A stretch of 64,000 nucleotides of DNA from Gammaproteobacteria bacterium (GTDB lineage: Bacteria > Pseudomonadota > Gammaproteobacteria > Arenicellales > Poriferihabitantaceae). The notes beneath the pieces were generated by a model. The model was not told where the DNA came from. It was given only the letters and a program-made list of their open reading frames with translations, and ran no database searches. Positions within the stretch are counted from its first letter, which is position 1, and each line of letters starts with the position of its first letter. The DNA is taken from the NCBI GenBank assembly GCA_024644945.1, contig JAHEGU010000002.1:62001-126000 (forward strand). Direction: 5' to 3'. This document shows positions 18,587 to 27,688 of the stretch, piece after piece. The translations under genes were made by a program, and so were the position numbers.

Positions 18587-20617
18587 ATGAAAAATCACCA
18601 CATAGTCATCAATCTGAAGCTCACATCACACGGGGCTGGAAGACTATTCTTGATTATCTTTCTCGTTGCTTTCGGCATGGCTGTGACCGGTTGCAGGTCA
18701 ACCGGGCAGATAAACGCCCAGGATACGCTGGCTGAGAAGAACCGTGACCGGCTGCGCAGTATCTGCAATGCGTGGTACTACAATAGTGACGCGCCAGCCG
18801 TGACGGAGAAGATAGAAAAGTCCAATCAAACTTTTCACTGGACCCAATCTTGCGAGATCGCAACCGGTTCGTTCAATAGTTTGCTGGGCAAGCAGGAACT
18901 GGGAGCCGATACTGGAGATTGCTGGAGTAGAGACGCACAAGATGAATTTACCAATGAATCTGATCAGTGCGAGTACAAGAGATACTTAAAGACAGCACTT
19001 GATGTGGGCGAATCAACTGAAGTGTCAGAGCAAATAACCCCTCCAGATATGGATCACCTGTGCGGTCTCATCAGAAGTCATGATTCCAAAGAGGAAGGTG
19101 ACCCTGAATCTATCAGATATATAAAACAGTTTACGAAGACCCAGGATTTGATCTGTTATTTTGCAGTGATGGATCGGGACAATGATCGGGTTCCTGATTT
19201 TATGGTGAGCGATCATGGACGCTTCACCCAAAATGATACGGACGTAGATAACGACGGTGTTCGAAACGTGCGGGACAGTAACCCCGTTAACGCCGACGCA
19301 AAAGCGCGACACGCTTGCGGGAAAGGTGGATTTCCCGAACATCTCAAGCTTTCGACCTGCGACATCGAAGGCGACGAAGCCTGTGCGTTGCAGCAGGCTC
19401 TTTTCCAAGATTTTGATATCGTGACGACCAATCGCGAGTTTGCTGATGACGATCCGCGAATAGTCGCCAGCCTGCGGGTAATCTATGACGTAATGAACCT
19501 GGTTTTCAAACAGGGCATGGAAAAACTCGTTGAAGATGTTGAAGCCGTGAACAATGATTGCCCTGAGTTGCCTACACTGCCATCGTTCAAAACTGTTTCA
19601 TTTGAACACTGCCCCCACGATACGCTTCGCGTGGGAGACGGAGAGCAGGAATGCCTGATAGACGCCTCCACCACCGGCGCCGAAGCAATCAGTCAAAATG
19701 GTACTTTTGTCGTGGTTCCCTTGGGAGCAAATTATGAAAGCTTGTTCAAGCTCGGTATATTTGTGCATGAACTGGGACATCTTTTTTCATTCGCTCTCGA
19801 CTATGACGAAGGTAAGTACGATCATTTGGTAAGAAGAAATTACTGGGAGTCAACAGGTCTTAGAGATGCGCTCAAACCGCTGGGATGGTCGATTGACCTA
19901 AAAAAAGAGGCCGACAGACCAAATAATGAATACCGGGCGAGAACCGTATTGAACGTGCAGGATCACATAGTGTTCGATGAAAGCAGCTACAAATGGAATG
20001 GTTCACCGGTAACGGAGCTGGTCAGCATGATCGAATGTGGCGTCGAAACAAAGAAAGGTTGCAGCGAAGAGGACCAGGAAAATCGACCCGGTTATCTGGC
20101 ATATATCGCGAGGTTTCAAAAAAATAATGATGGGTTGTTCACCTGGTACGGGGCTGGCGACCCTTGGGAATGGATTTCAGAGGCGTCGCTGGCTTATGTA
20201 TATCGAAGCCTGTCTGAACATATTGCCACCAAAGACGACAAAGTTGTGAGTGAGAATACCAGGGTTCTTTTACGGGCGCGTGTACTCGAATTCTGGTCGG
20301 GAAACGACAACTACTTTGAGAATATGTCAGATTTTTTATTCGGCGAATTCAAGAAAATCTTTCCGATATCCCCAGAGCAACTTGATGAACTGGTTTGCCG
20401 ATACATCGTAAACAGCGACGATGTGCTGTTTGGCGGCAAATTGACGCGAACACCGGAATCGTTCGATGCAGCAGGTGTTTATATCGGTTATTCCAAGCTG
20501 ACGGAAGTTCTCGAACCAAAAGTACTTAAAATGAAGCTTGATGAACAATGGAAATCGACTTGTGACGAATTCAAGAATCTGCAGCAGGCGATAGTAAAAT
20601 ATGAGACCGAATCCTAG
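18587..20617 (+). CDS. Large lipoprotein with HELGH metalloprotease-like motif and Ca-binding-type repeat
   Basis: A 676-residue predicted lipoprotein (lipobox 'AVTGC', C36). I do not recognise a named family. Two features stand out. Around residues 195-230 there are Asp/Asn-rich stretches 'DRDNDRVPDF' and 'DVDNDGVRNVRDSNPV', the pattern of thrombospondin type 3 calcium-binding repeats. At residues 394-398 the motif 'HELGH' inside 'FVHELGHLFSFALDYD' matches the HExxH zinc site of metalloproteases; a third ligand is not obvious. About twenty cysteines suggest disulfide bonds in the periplasm or at the cell surface. The gene is alone between the ABC exporter and the convergent antiporter operon. 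A secreted peptidase is the best guess. Confidence 0.6.
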   Translation: MKNHHIVINLKLTSHGAGRLFLIIFLVAFGMAVTGCRSTGQINAQDTLAEKNRDRLRSICNAWYYNSDAPAVTEKIEKSNQTFHWTQSCEIATGSFNSLLGKQELGADTGDCWSRDAQDEFTNESDQCEYKRYLKTALDVGESTEVSEQITPPDMDHLCGLIRSHDSKEEGDPESIRYIKQFTKTQDLICYFAVMDRDNDRVPDFMVSDHGRFTQNDTDVDNDGVRNVRDSNPVNADAKARHACGKGGFPEHLKLSTCDIEGDEACALQQALFQDFDIVTTNREFADDDPRIVASLRVIYDVMNLVFKQGMEKLVEDVEAVNNDCPELPTLPSFKTVSFEHCPHDTLRVGDGEQECLIDASTTGAEAISQNGTFVVVPLGANYESLFKLGIFVHELGHLFSFALDYDEGKYDHLVRRNYWESTGLRDALKPLGWSIDLKKEADRPNNEYRARTVLNVQDHIVFDESSYKWNGSPVTELVSMIECGVETKKGCSEEDQENRPGYLAYIARFQKNNDGLFTWYGAGDPWEWISEASLAYVYRSLSEHIATKDDKVVSENTRVLLRARVLEFWSGNDNYFENMSDFLFGEFKKIFPISPEQLDELVCRYIVNSDDVLFGGKLTRTPESFDAAGVYIGYSKLTEVLEPKVLKMKLDEQWKSTCDEFKNLQQAIVKYETES

Positions 20618-20750
20618 GAATTACTGGGAAAACACTGCACAGGTCCCGCTCGGCAGGGCCAGGGTGTTGCTTATGTTGGACATTCAAAGAATTGCCTAAT
20701 AGATTAATGGTTGCCACGGCTTGGAATCGGCAATGCCTGCTTGCGGAGTT

Positions 20751-20765
20751 GCGATACTGTATCGC
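20751..20765 (-). terminator. Hairpin just after the antiporter operon
   Basis: GCGATA-CTG-TATCGC forms a perfect six-base-pair stem two bases beyond the stop of the last gene of the minus-strand operon. There is no T run after it on the minus strand, so it may be a transcript-end or RNA-stability hairpin and not a classic intrinsic terminator. Confidence 0.3.
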
Positions 20766-20767
20766 TT

Positions 20768-22465
20768 CTACAGCAATGCCGAAGTTAAAAGTATTCCTGC
20801 AAGCATAATCGCAACCCATAACACCATTCCGCCACTAGGCCAGGTTCGCGCCAGAATTCCGTGTGGTCCATGGTGTCGATATAGTCGTTTTATAAACCTC
20901 GCAGCATGCTGATGAATGGTATCTTCAATTCGAGTGCGGGCGTCGGAGGTTTTGATGGTGAATTCTCTGGCAACAATGTAAAGGAACCGTCGGTAAAACC
21001 AATCAAAATCAAGGCTGATAGTTAGCGTACGCTTCATCAATGGCAGCATCACGAAGAAAGCAAAGCCCGCAAATAACAGCAACTGAAACTGTGTCACTAA
21101 GTGTGAGGCGGTGTAAGGCTGATATTCTACAGGATAGGGCAGCAGTCGATACAATGGGCCCGGAAACAGGCCAATAGCAATACAGAGAAATGAAAATCCC
21201 CACATGCTGAACCGCATGTTGCGAGGAGGGTCCGGTGGGCGTTGTCCCGAGTCTTTCTGGAAGAAAACGAACCACGGAAATTTAATTCCCGCATGCAGAA
21301 ATACGCCTGCAGATGCCGCAATTAATAAAAACCAGACCAACACCATCCCTTGTGATGCTGCTGCAGCCGTCTCCAAAGACTTTGTCACAAACCCTGAAGT
21401 GAACGGAAACGCGGATATCGCCAGGGCGCCGATTATTCCATTGATTGCGGTTTGTGGCATGCTTTGAAATAAACCGCCCAGGTCAGTACACTTCCTCTTG
21501 CCCGTCATCATAAGCACGCTTCCTGCCGACATCAGCAACAGTGCTTTATATATGATATGTGCAAACGCATGAGCAGCTGCGCCATTTAGGGCGAGCTCAG
21601 TACCGATACCAATTGCGCAAACCATGAAGCCAACTTGATTGACGATGCTGTATGCCAGAATCCTGCGCATATCGTTTTCAAGCAACGCATAGATAATTCC
21701 ATAAAACACCATATACAACCCGATATAGATCAGTATCGTGGCACCCGGAAAACCGACCAGCAAAGCATATACCGCTGTTTTGGTGGTGAAGGCGGAGAGA
21801 AACACCATGCCGCTCGGACTGGCTTCGGGATATGCGTCGGCGATCCAGGCAGATAGTGGCGGCGCCCCCGCATTCACCAGAAAGCCAGCCAGGACCAAAA
21901 TGCTTGCAATGTTATCTGGCTGCATGGCACTGAATTCTGTGGACCCTGTGGTATGCACATGGAGAATGATGCCCGCCATCAGAACCATGCCGCCGAGCAG
22001 GTGAATTATCAAGTAACGAAAGCTAGCCCGATAGGCAGACTGGCTGCCCTCGGCCCAGAGTACCATGGTTGATCCAATGGCCATCATTTCCCAGAAAATA
22101 AATAGAGAAATCAGGTCGCCGCAGAACGTCACACCGATCGCAGACCCGGCGTATACGTATGCAGCAACAAGCTCAAGTATCTTTACTTGGCCCATGGCAT
22201 AAATACCGCCCGCAAAGGCCATAATGCAGAAGATGGTAGCGAACAAACGACCCGTCGGTGTTGAGTTAACCGGACTCAACTGATAATCGAGAAAACTTAT
22301 TACGGCAGTATTGTCGTTAGGTATCCACCAAACCAAGGCCAATGTCACCACTGGAAGCAGGACGATGAGTGCTTGCAGAATCTTACCTTTTAAAAAGGGC
22401 AGGGCCATTGCGCCAAGCACCAGTATTAGCCCGGGTGGAAAATTGAATTCCATTATTGGATGCAA
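20768..22465 (-). CDS. Third MrpD/NuoL-M-N-like antiporter subunit (Lys to Asn in TM7 site)
   Basis: A 565-residue polytopic membrane protein of the proton-translocating NuoL/M/N-MrpA/D family. The TM5 glutamate is present in 'LFIFWEMMAIG'. The lysine usually found five residues before the Pro of TM7 is replaced by Asn ('FLVNAGAPPLSAW'), whereas the other two paralogues in this operon keep it. The later lysines in 'TTKTAVY' and 'IIYKALLLM' remain. A C-terminal extension with 'FDWFYRRFLYIVAREF' and a last membrane segment makes it longer than its paralogues. It is the last gene of the operon, 66 bases after the small membrane protein gene. The Asn form is, as far as I recall, typical of one subgroup of D-like subunits, so it may be subgroup-specific rather than a defect. 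Confidence 0.87.
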   Translation of the reverse strand: MHPIMEFNFPPGLILVLGAMALPFLKGKILQALIVLLPVVTLALVWWIPNDNTAVISFLDYQLSPVNSTPTGRLFATIFCIMAFAGGIYAMGQVKILELVAAYVYAGSAIGVTFCGDLISLFIFWEMMAIGSTMVLWAEGSQSAYRASFRYLIIHLLGGMVLMAGIILHVHTTGSTEFSAMQPDNIASILVLAGFLVNAGAPPLSAWIADAYPEASPSGMVFLSAFTTKTAVYALLVGFPGATILIYIGLYMVFYGIIYALLENDMRRILAYSIVNQVGFMVCAIGIGTELALNGAAAHAFAHIIYKALLLMSAGSVLMMTGKRKCTDLGGLFQSMPQTAINGIIGALAISAFPFTSGFVTKSLETAAAASQGMVLVWFLLIAASAGVFLHAGIKFPWFVFFQKDSGQRPPDPPRNMRFSMWGFSFLCIAIGLFPGPLYRLLPYPVEYQPYTASHLVTQFQLLLFAGFAFFVMLPLMKRTLTISLDFDWFYRRFLYIVAREFTIKTSDARTRIEDTIHQHAARFIKRLYRHHGPHGILARTWPSGGMVLWVAIMLAGILLTSALL

Positions 22466-22531
22466 TCCGTGTTGACAATCAAGGATTGCCGGTAACTCTT
22501 AAACAGTCGACGGCGTTTAGTCATCGTAAAA

Positions 22532-22798
22532 CTATTCATCATAATACGAATCCTTTCGCTTGAGGAAGATCCCAAGAATTTTTGCCGTTACCACCATGGC
22601 GGCGCAGGATAGAAACCCATACCATGCGGTAAAACCGACAGAGGCATCAATTAAAATGCCCTGATCTTGAAAATTTGGATGGTGGTGCAAAAAAAACTCC
22701 GGTACCAGTGCAATAACAAGGATGAATACCTGGATCACCCAGAGTTTAGGCAGACTTGTGGACCGATAGAGCCAGTGTTTATCTTGATCGTTGATCAT
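22532..22798 (-). CDS. Small membrane protein inside the Mrp operon
   Basis: An 88-residue protein with two hydrophobic segments (about residues 18-35 and 55-78), a short basic N-terminus and the charged tail 'LKRKDSYYDE'. Its ATG overlaps the stop of the upstream antiporter-subunit gene (ATGA), so it is translationally coupled and very probably real. It matches no classical Mrp subunit (MrpA to MrpG). Given its position, it is probably an accessory subunit of the same membrane complex. No function is known to me. Confidence 0.7.
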   Translation of the reverse strand: MINDQDKHWLYRSTSLPKLWVIQVFILVIALVPEFFLHHHPNFQDQGILIDASVGFTAWYGFLSCAAMVVTAKILGIFLKRKDSYYDE

Positions 22799-24252
22799 GT
22801 GGAAATCTGCTGGATGAGTTCAAATGGTCTCCCAGGAAAAAAGAAGAGTAAAAGAGTCAAGCCTGCAGTCATACAAAGTGCGGTAACAACCGGCCACGGC
22901 GCTTCTCCATATTTGAGGATTGCTTCAGAAGATTCACGCTTGAACCAGGCCGCGTATATGATGGGTATAAAATAGCAAGCGTTGAGGAGCGTGGACGCGA
23001 CAATTACCGTAACCGCAGCTAATTGCTGCACCTGGAATGCACCCATTAACAGGTACCATTTTGATATAAAACCCGCAGTTGGGGGTATGCCAATCATTGA
23101 CAAGGCGCCAATAGAAAACGCTGTCATGGTGTAGGGCATGCGACGCCCGATTCCATCCAACTGGCTGACCTCCGTTTTCTTGGAACTTGTATAAATTGAG
23201 CCGGCAGCGAAAAACAACGTAATCTTGCCAAATGCATGAGCCATGATGTGCAATGCGGCGCCGGTGATTGAAAGGGGAGCAAGAAGGACTGCGCCCAGTA
23301 CCACATAAGCTAGTTGGCTGATGGTTGAATATGCCAGCCTTTTCTTCAAGTTATCTTGTCTCAATGCGATAAGTGATGCTGCAATAAGTGTAAAGCAGGC
23401 GATCCACATCAGCCAGTCTGCACCGGGAGCCTGGTTGATCAGGTCAAGGCCAAATACATATACCATTACTTTCACTATACTGAAAACCCCCGCCTTAACA
23501 ACTGCAACGGCATGCAACAAAGCACTGACCGGGGTAGGCGCGACCATGGCAGCGGGTAACCATCTGTGGATCGGCATCAACGCGGCTTTTCCGATTCCAA
23601 ATAGATAGAGCAGTGCCAACAGAGTAATTGCTCCGCCTTCAATATGTCCTGTTAGTATTCCGCCAGGTATGAAATTAGTAGTGCCGGCCAATGTCCAGGT
23701 CCAGATGATCGCAGGCAGCAGTAGACCAATTGACGTGAATAAAAGTATCCCGAGATATGTGCGCCCCCCCAGCATTGCCATTTTATTGCCTTTATGAGCC
23801 ACCAGAGGAAAGGTAGACAGAGTCAATACTTCATAAAAAACAAAAAGAGTTACCAGATTGCCAGAAAATGCGACTCCCATTGCAGCCGCAATGGCGACTG
23901 CGAAAAAGATGTAGAAACGCGTTTGATGTGATTCTTCATTGCCGCGCATGTAGCCTATAGAGTAAAGCGAATTAATTGGCCATAGAATCGCGGCAACCGT
24001 GGCAAACACCATGCCTAAAGGTTCAATTTTAAACCGCAGTTCAACGCCCGGTAACATTTCCAGCAGAATCAGCTCAGGTCTGGCACCCGCCATCACAAGC
24101 GATAGAAGTTGCAGAACAACAAATAACAATGTCATCGAAACTACCAGGGTGAAGCCTTCCCGAAGATTGGGATTGCGTCGACAGATGGAGACGCCGATAA
24201 CTCCACAGAGCGGTAACGCCAGCGCAAGAAAAATAAGCATTTCGCTGGTCAC
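22795..24252 (-). CDS. Second MrpD/NuoN-like antiporter subunit
   Basis: A 485-residue membrane protein of the NuoL/M/N-MrpD family with about 14 hydrophobic segments. Key ion-path residues are in place: Glu in 'LFVFYEVLTLST', Lys in 'GIGKAALMPIHRWLP', Lys in 'AVVKAGVFSIV', and Lys in 'HAFGKITLFFAAG'. It is therefore expected to move protons or cations across the membrane. It begins two bases after the preceding antiporter-subunit gene and overlaps the 88-residue gene by four bases. Confidence 0.9.
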   Translation of the reverse strand: MTSEMLIFLALALPLCGVIGVSICRRNPNLREGFTLVVSMTLLFVVLQLLSLVMAGARPELILLEMLPGVELRFKIEPLGMVFATVAAILWPINSLYSIGYMRGNEESHQTRFYIFFAVAIAAAMGVAFSGNLVTLFVFYEVLTLSTFPLVAHKGNKMAMLGGRTYLGILLFTSIGLLLPAIIWTWTLAGTTNFIPGGILTGHIEGGAITLLALLYLFGIGKAALMPIHRWLPAAMVAPTPVSALLHAVAVVKAGVFSIVKVMVYVFGLDLINQAPGADWLMWIACFTLIAASLIALRQDNLKKRLAYSTISQLAYVVLGAVLLAPLSITGAALHIMAHAFGKITLFFAAGSIYTSSKKTEVSQLDGIGRRMPYTMTAFSIGALSMIGIPPTAGFISKWYLLMGAFQVQQLAAVTVIVASTLLNACYFIPIIYAAWFKRESSEAILKYGEAPWPVVTALCMTAGLTLLLFFFPGRPFELIQQIST

Positions 24253-24254
24253 TT

Positions 24255-25736
24255 CTATGGTGCTCCGAAAAGCGTAGTTGCCGCTGAGGAGGTGAATCCA
24301 ACAGTAAAGCTGGCGTCAATTCCAAAATAAAAGTTGGCGAGCACCAGTATCCATGTTGGCACTAGCAATGAAGCTGGAGCTTCTTTTACCGTTTTGGCTT
24401 GATCAGGCCTCTGGTGCAGATAAGCTGCCTCCACCACTCGCCACACGTAGATCACTGCAATTAGAGATCCTAATAGAACAATGACAGCAACTGGCCACCA
24501 GCCTTGTTCCAGCGCAGCCAGAATCAAATACCACTTAGAAATAAATCCTACTGTCAACGGGACACCAATTATGCTCAATCCGCCAGCAACAAACGCGCCC
24601 ATGGTCCAGGGCATTTGCCGGCCAATTCCATCCATGTTATCGATCAGTGTGTTACCGAGGCGATAGCATACTGCGCCCATTGACAGGAACAATGCTCCCT
24701 TCATTAACGCATGGTTAAACAGGTGCAGTAATGCGGCAGTTAATCCTGTAGTGCTTACAAGGCCGATTCCCACCAGCATGTAGCCGATTTGCGCCACGGA
24801 TGAATACGCCAGCATCCTTTTAATATCGCGCTGAAACAGGGCTACAATAGATGTGAACAGCACTGCTATTAATCCAGCGGGAATAAACAACCAGTGGATA
24901 TTCATGGCCGAAAATGAAAATTCAGGGCCAAAGATGGTAAATAGATAACGCACCATGACATAAACCGCGACTTTGGTCGCGGTGGCGGCAATAAATGCGG
25001 AAACGACAGATGGCGCGAAAGCGTAAGCATTGGGCAGCCAGAGGTGGAGCGGAAACATCGCCAGTTTCAGTCCAATCCCAACAATTAAAAATCCGAATCC
25101 TGCCTGTAGCGCGCGAGACTCTCCAATATTACCAATTCGATCAGACAAATCAGCCATGTTCAATGTGCCCGTCAACATGTATAAAATTCCTACGCCGATA
25201 AGAATGAACGTGGCGCCAATAGTCCCCATGATCAGATACTGGAAGGACGCGGTAAGTGCGCGTCTGTCTCGACCAAGACTGATCAGCGTGTAAGTGGAGA
25301 GGGAAGATATCTCTAACAGAACAAATAGATTGAACGCGTCTCCTGTAATTGTGATGCCGAGAAGTCCGGCAAGACATAACAGCATGCAGGTAAAAAAAAG
25401 TGGTTGTTGCTCTGGATCAACTTCATTTTGAATGCTGTTCCAACTGTACGGAAACATCACTGCAGCGATGCCTGACACAATCAGCAGTACCAGTGCGTTA
25501 AGCTGGTCGACACGATACTCGATGCCCCACGGTGGGGCCCAGCCTCCAAATGCGTAATGAATTTGTCCACCGTCTACAACCTGGTATGCCAGTTGCAGTG
25601 CAATCAACAGACAGAGCCAGCTAACTAAAGTCGATAGTATCCAACCCAATCGTCGGTAACGGCCCAAGAGAAAACAAAGCGGTGCTGCCAGCAAAGGCAC
25701 CACCACCTGCAGCGCCGGCAGGTGGTGTGAGATCAT
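24255..25736 (-). CDS. mrpD: Mrp-type cation/proton antiporter subunit D
   Basis: A 493-residue member of the MrpD family, the best match of the three D-like subunits to classical MrpD by length and motifs. The TM5 Glu is in 'LFVLLEISSLSTY', the TM7 Lys in 'GIGLKLAMFPLHLWLP', and further lysines in 'TATKVAVYV' and 'NHALMKGALFL'. MrpD is part of the ion-exchange path that exports Na+ or other cations in return for protons. The start overlaps the mrpC stop by four bases (ATGA coupling), and the next subunit follows after two bases. Confidence 0.93.
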   Translation of the reverse strand: MISHHLPALQVVVPLLAAPLCFLLGRYRRLGWILSTLVSWLCLLIALQLAYQVVDGGQIHYAFGGWAPPWGIEYRVDQLNALVLLIVSGIAAVMFPYSWNSIQNEVDPEQQPLFFTCMLLCLAGLLGITITGDAFNLFVLLEISSLSTYTLISLGRDRRALTASFQYLIMGTIGATFILIGVGILYMLTGTLNMADLSDRIGNIGESRALQAGFGFLIVGIGLKLAMFPLHLWLPNAYAFAPSVVSAFIAATATKVAVYVMVRYLFTIFGPEFSFSAMNIHWLFIPAGLIAVLFTSIVALFQRDIKRMLAYSSVAQIGYMLVGIGLVSTTGLTAALLHLFNHALMKGALFLSMGAVCYRLGNTLIDNMDGIGRQMPWTMGAFVAGGLSIIGVPLTVGFISKWYLILAALEQGWWPVAVIVLLGSLIAVIYVWRVVEAAYLHQRPDQAKTVKEAPASLLVPTWILVLANFYFGIDASFTVGFTSSAATTLFGAP

Positions 25737-26098
25737 TCTGACTCATCCTCCTGCTGGCTGATGGCCAGAATTTCTTCTTCCTCAACCGAGTGATAGGCTT
25801 CCTTGATACGAATGATCAATGACAGGCCCAAAGCAGTAGTGGCGACGCCTACGACAATGGCGGTCAGTATCAGGACGTGAGGTAGGGGATTTGAGTATAA
25901 CTCTGTATTCACAGTGACGATCGGCGCGGTGCCGCCGATGACCTTTCCCATGCTGATATACATGATGAACACCGATGTCTGGAATATATTCAGGCCGACG
26001 ATTTTCTTTACCAGATTGCCACTGGCGATTACTGTGTAGAAGCCCGCCATCATTAGAATGATGACTATCCAGTAATTGAACAGGCTGAAAGCAATCAT
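25733..26098 (-). CDS. mrpC: Mrp-type cation/proton antiporter subunit C
   Basis: A 121-residue protein with three hydrophobic segments, homologous to NuoK of complex I. The family motif is seen in 'LVKKIVGLNIFQTSVFIMYISMG', followed by the conserved 'DPLPHVLILTAIVVG'-type block, here 'SNPLPHVLILTAIVVGVATTA'. The tail is acidic ('SVEEEEILAISQQEDESE'). It overlaps both the upstream mrpB-type gene and the downstream mrpD gene by four bases each. Confidence 0.93.
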   Translation of the reverse strand: MIAFSLFNYWIVIILMMAGFYTVIASGNLVKKIVGLNIFQTSVFIMYISMGKVIGGTAPIVTVNTELYSNPLPHVLILTAIVVGVATTALGLSLIIRIKEAYHSVEEEEILAISQQEDESE

Positions 26099-27063
26099 AC
26101 AGGATGCTTTATTGTTCTGCCGGCGAAAGCAAAAAATATTGCGATCATGACTGCGGCAACGGTTATTCCGACGCCAAGTTCAATGACTAATATCCCGAGG
26201 TGTTGTCCTAGTAACGGATCTTGGGAAAGGACGTTGTAGTCCAGATAATTTCCGCCGCGTAGCATTGAAATTACACCAGTGCCGGCATATATCAAAACGC
26301 CCAATGCTGAGAGTCTCAACACAACTTTCGGCGGAGTTAAAAACATGGCGTCATCGAGCCCGAAATTTAAGGTATAAAGTATGATTGCGGCTGCAAAAAT
26401 GACCCCTGCCTGAAAGCCTCCTCCTGGCCCATAGTCGCCGTGGAATTGAACATAAAGGGCAAATAAGATGATGAAAGGTATCAACAGAATTGCCATCACC
26501 TGGAGAACCGGACGGGGACGACTTGTCGTTCTGTTTTCTGGCGGCGCCGGAGGTTGTTTTTTTTGTGGTCTGATCCCGATCAACGATAATACGCCCATCA
26601 GTGCCGTGAACACGACGATCACTTCTCCCATGGTGTCATATCCGCGATAACTAGCCAGAACTGAAGTGACCATATTGGGAATTCCGATTTCCTTCGGAGA
26701 CTCGCTTACATAGCGATCGGCCACGTGGTGATGCACTGGATCTTCAGGGTTGCCAAAACCAGGCATATCAAATGTGCCCCAGATCAATCCTGCTCCCGTC
26801 ATGGTAACCACTACCAGTGGCAGCAGCGGGTGACGGCGAGAAGGTTTTTCATGACGCCCGGTTGTAACCAAAGTTGCCAACATTAAAACTGTGGAGATGC
26901 CGGCGCCTACCGCGGCTTCTGTAAAGGCTACATCTACTGCGTCTAGAACTACAAAAATCATTGCGCTCAACAAACTATATATACCAAACAGCATTACTAC
27001 TGTGAACAGCCTGCGAAACCTGACTACCGCAATTGCAGTCACGGTCAGCATGGTAAGTAACAC
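26095..27063 (-). CDS. mrpB: Fused DUF4040-MbhE-MnhB subunit of Mrp antiporter
   Basis: A 322-residue membrane protein combining three modules. Residues 1-75 match the DUF4040/MbhD module, homologous to the first half of NuoJ, with 'DAVDVAFTEAAVGAG'. Residues about 80-165 match MbhE ('SPKEIGIPNMVTSVLASYRGYDTMGEV'). Residues about 185-320 match MnhB ('FHGDYGPGGGFQAGVIFAAA'). In classical Mrp systems the first two modules are the C-terminal part of the large MrpA protein. Here they are joined to MrpB, and the NuoL-like part of MrpA is supplied by separate genes. The same split is known from membrane-bound hydrogenases and some proteobacterial Mrp operons. Confidence 0.88.
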   Translation of the reverse strand: MLLTMLTVTAIAVVRFRRLFTVVMLFGIYSLLSAMIFVVLDAVDVAFTEAAVGAGISTVLMLATLVTTGRHEKPSRRHPLLPLVVVTMTGAGLIWGTFDMPGFGNPEDPVHHHVADRYVSESPKEIGIPNMVTSVLASYRGYDTMGEVIVVFTALMGVLSLIGIRPQKKQPPAPPENRTTSRPRPVLQVMAILLIPFIILFALYVQFHGDYGPGGGFQAGVIFAAAIILYTLNFGLDDAMFLTPPKVVLRLSALGVLIYAGTGVISMLRGGNYLDYNVLSQDPLLGQHLGILVIELGVGITVAAVMIAIFFAFAGRTIKHPV

Positions 27064-27080
27064 GACGTTTATGAACAGTT

Positions 27081-27407
27081 CTATGACCGCCCCCCACCAC
27101 TGTGTTTATTTCCATGTGTCATTGCTCTTAATCCGGCTCGATAGGCTGCCCTCACCAGAGCATGGCTCGAGGTGGGACTGGTAATCCATAAAAGTGTCAG
27201 CACAATCAGAAGTTTAATGGTGACCAAACTCCAGCCGGCCTGAAAAACCAATCCAAATATGAAACATGCCGCACACAATGTATCGGTAATGCTCGCCGCA
27301 TGAACCCTTGAGTAAAAGTCAGGGAAAGTCATCAAACCCCATGCACCTGTGATTCCAAGTACAGACCCTGCCAGTAAAAAAATCCAGGTCAATAAATCAG
27401 GGACCAT
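27081..27407 (-). CDS. mrpG: Mrp-type cation/proton antiporter subunit G
   Basis: A 108-residue protein with three hydrophobic segments. The family motif 'GLMTFPDFYSRVHAASITDTLC' is diagnostic for MnhG/MrpG. The C-terminus after 'SSHALVRAAYRAGL' is basic. It begins two bases after the mrpF stop and is followed by the fused MrpB-type gene after 17 bases. Confidence 0.94.
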   Translation of the reverse strand: MVPDLLTWIFLLAGSVLGITGAWGLMTFPDFYSRVHAASITDTLCAACFIFGLVFQAGWSLVTIKLLIVLTLLWITSPTSSHALVRAAYRAGLRAMTHGNKHSGGGRS

Positions 27408-27409
27408 TG

Positions 27410-27688
27410 TTATCGCTCCTCCACCTCGTCATATTCCTCTATACGCTCGATAAATTTGAGGACCGCAATGACGCCAATAAAATTTATTAAAGCATAGAAG
27501 ATAGAAAGATCAAGGAAATCCGGCCTTTCAGTGAGAAAACCGTACACCGCTATAAATAAAACTGTTTTAGTGCCAAACATATTTATTGCTAGAACCCGAT
27601 CGTAGATCTTTGGGCCTGATAAGGCTCGGATAAGTGCAACAAACATTACAACCAGTAAGGCTACGGCGGCGATACCGAGGCTCATCAT
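27410..27688 (-). CDS. mrpF: Mrp-type cation/proton antiporter subunit F
   Basis: A 92-residue protein with three hydrophobic segments; 'GPKIYDRVLAINMFGTKTVLFIAV' is the MnhF/MrpF signature. The C-terminal tail is acidic ('RIEEYDEVEER'). It overlaps mrpE by four bases and lies two bases from mrpG, so translation of E, F and G is tightly coupled. Confidence 0.93.
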   Translation of the reverse strand: MMSLGIAAVALLVVMFVALIRALSGPKIYDRVLAINMFGTKTVLFIAVYGFLTERPDFLDLSIFYALINFIGVIAVLKFIERIEEYDEVEER

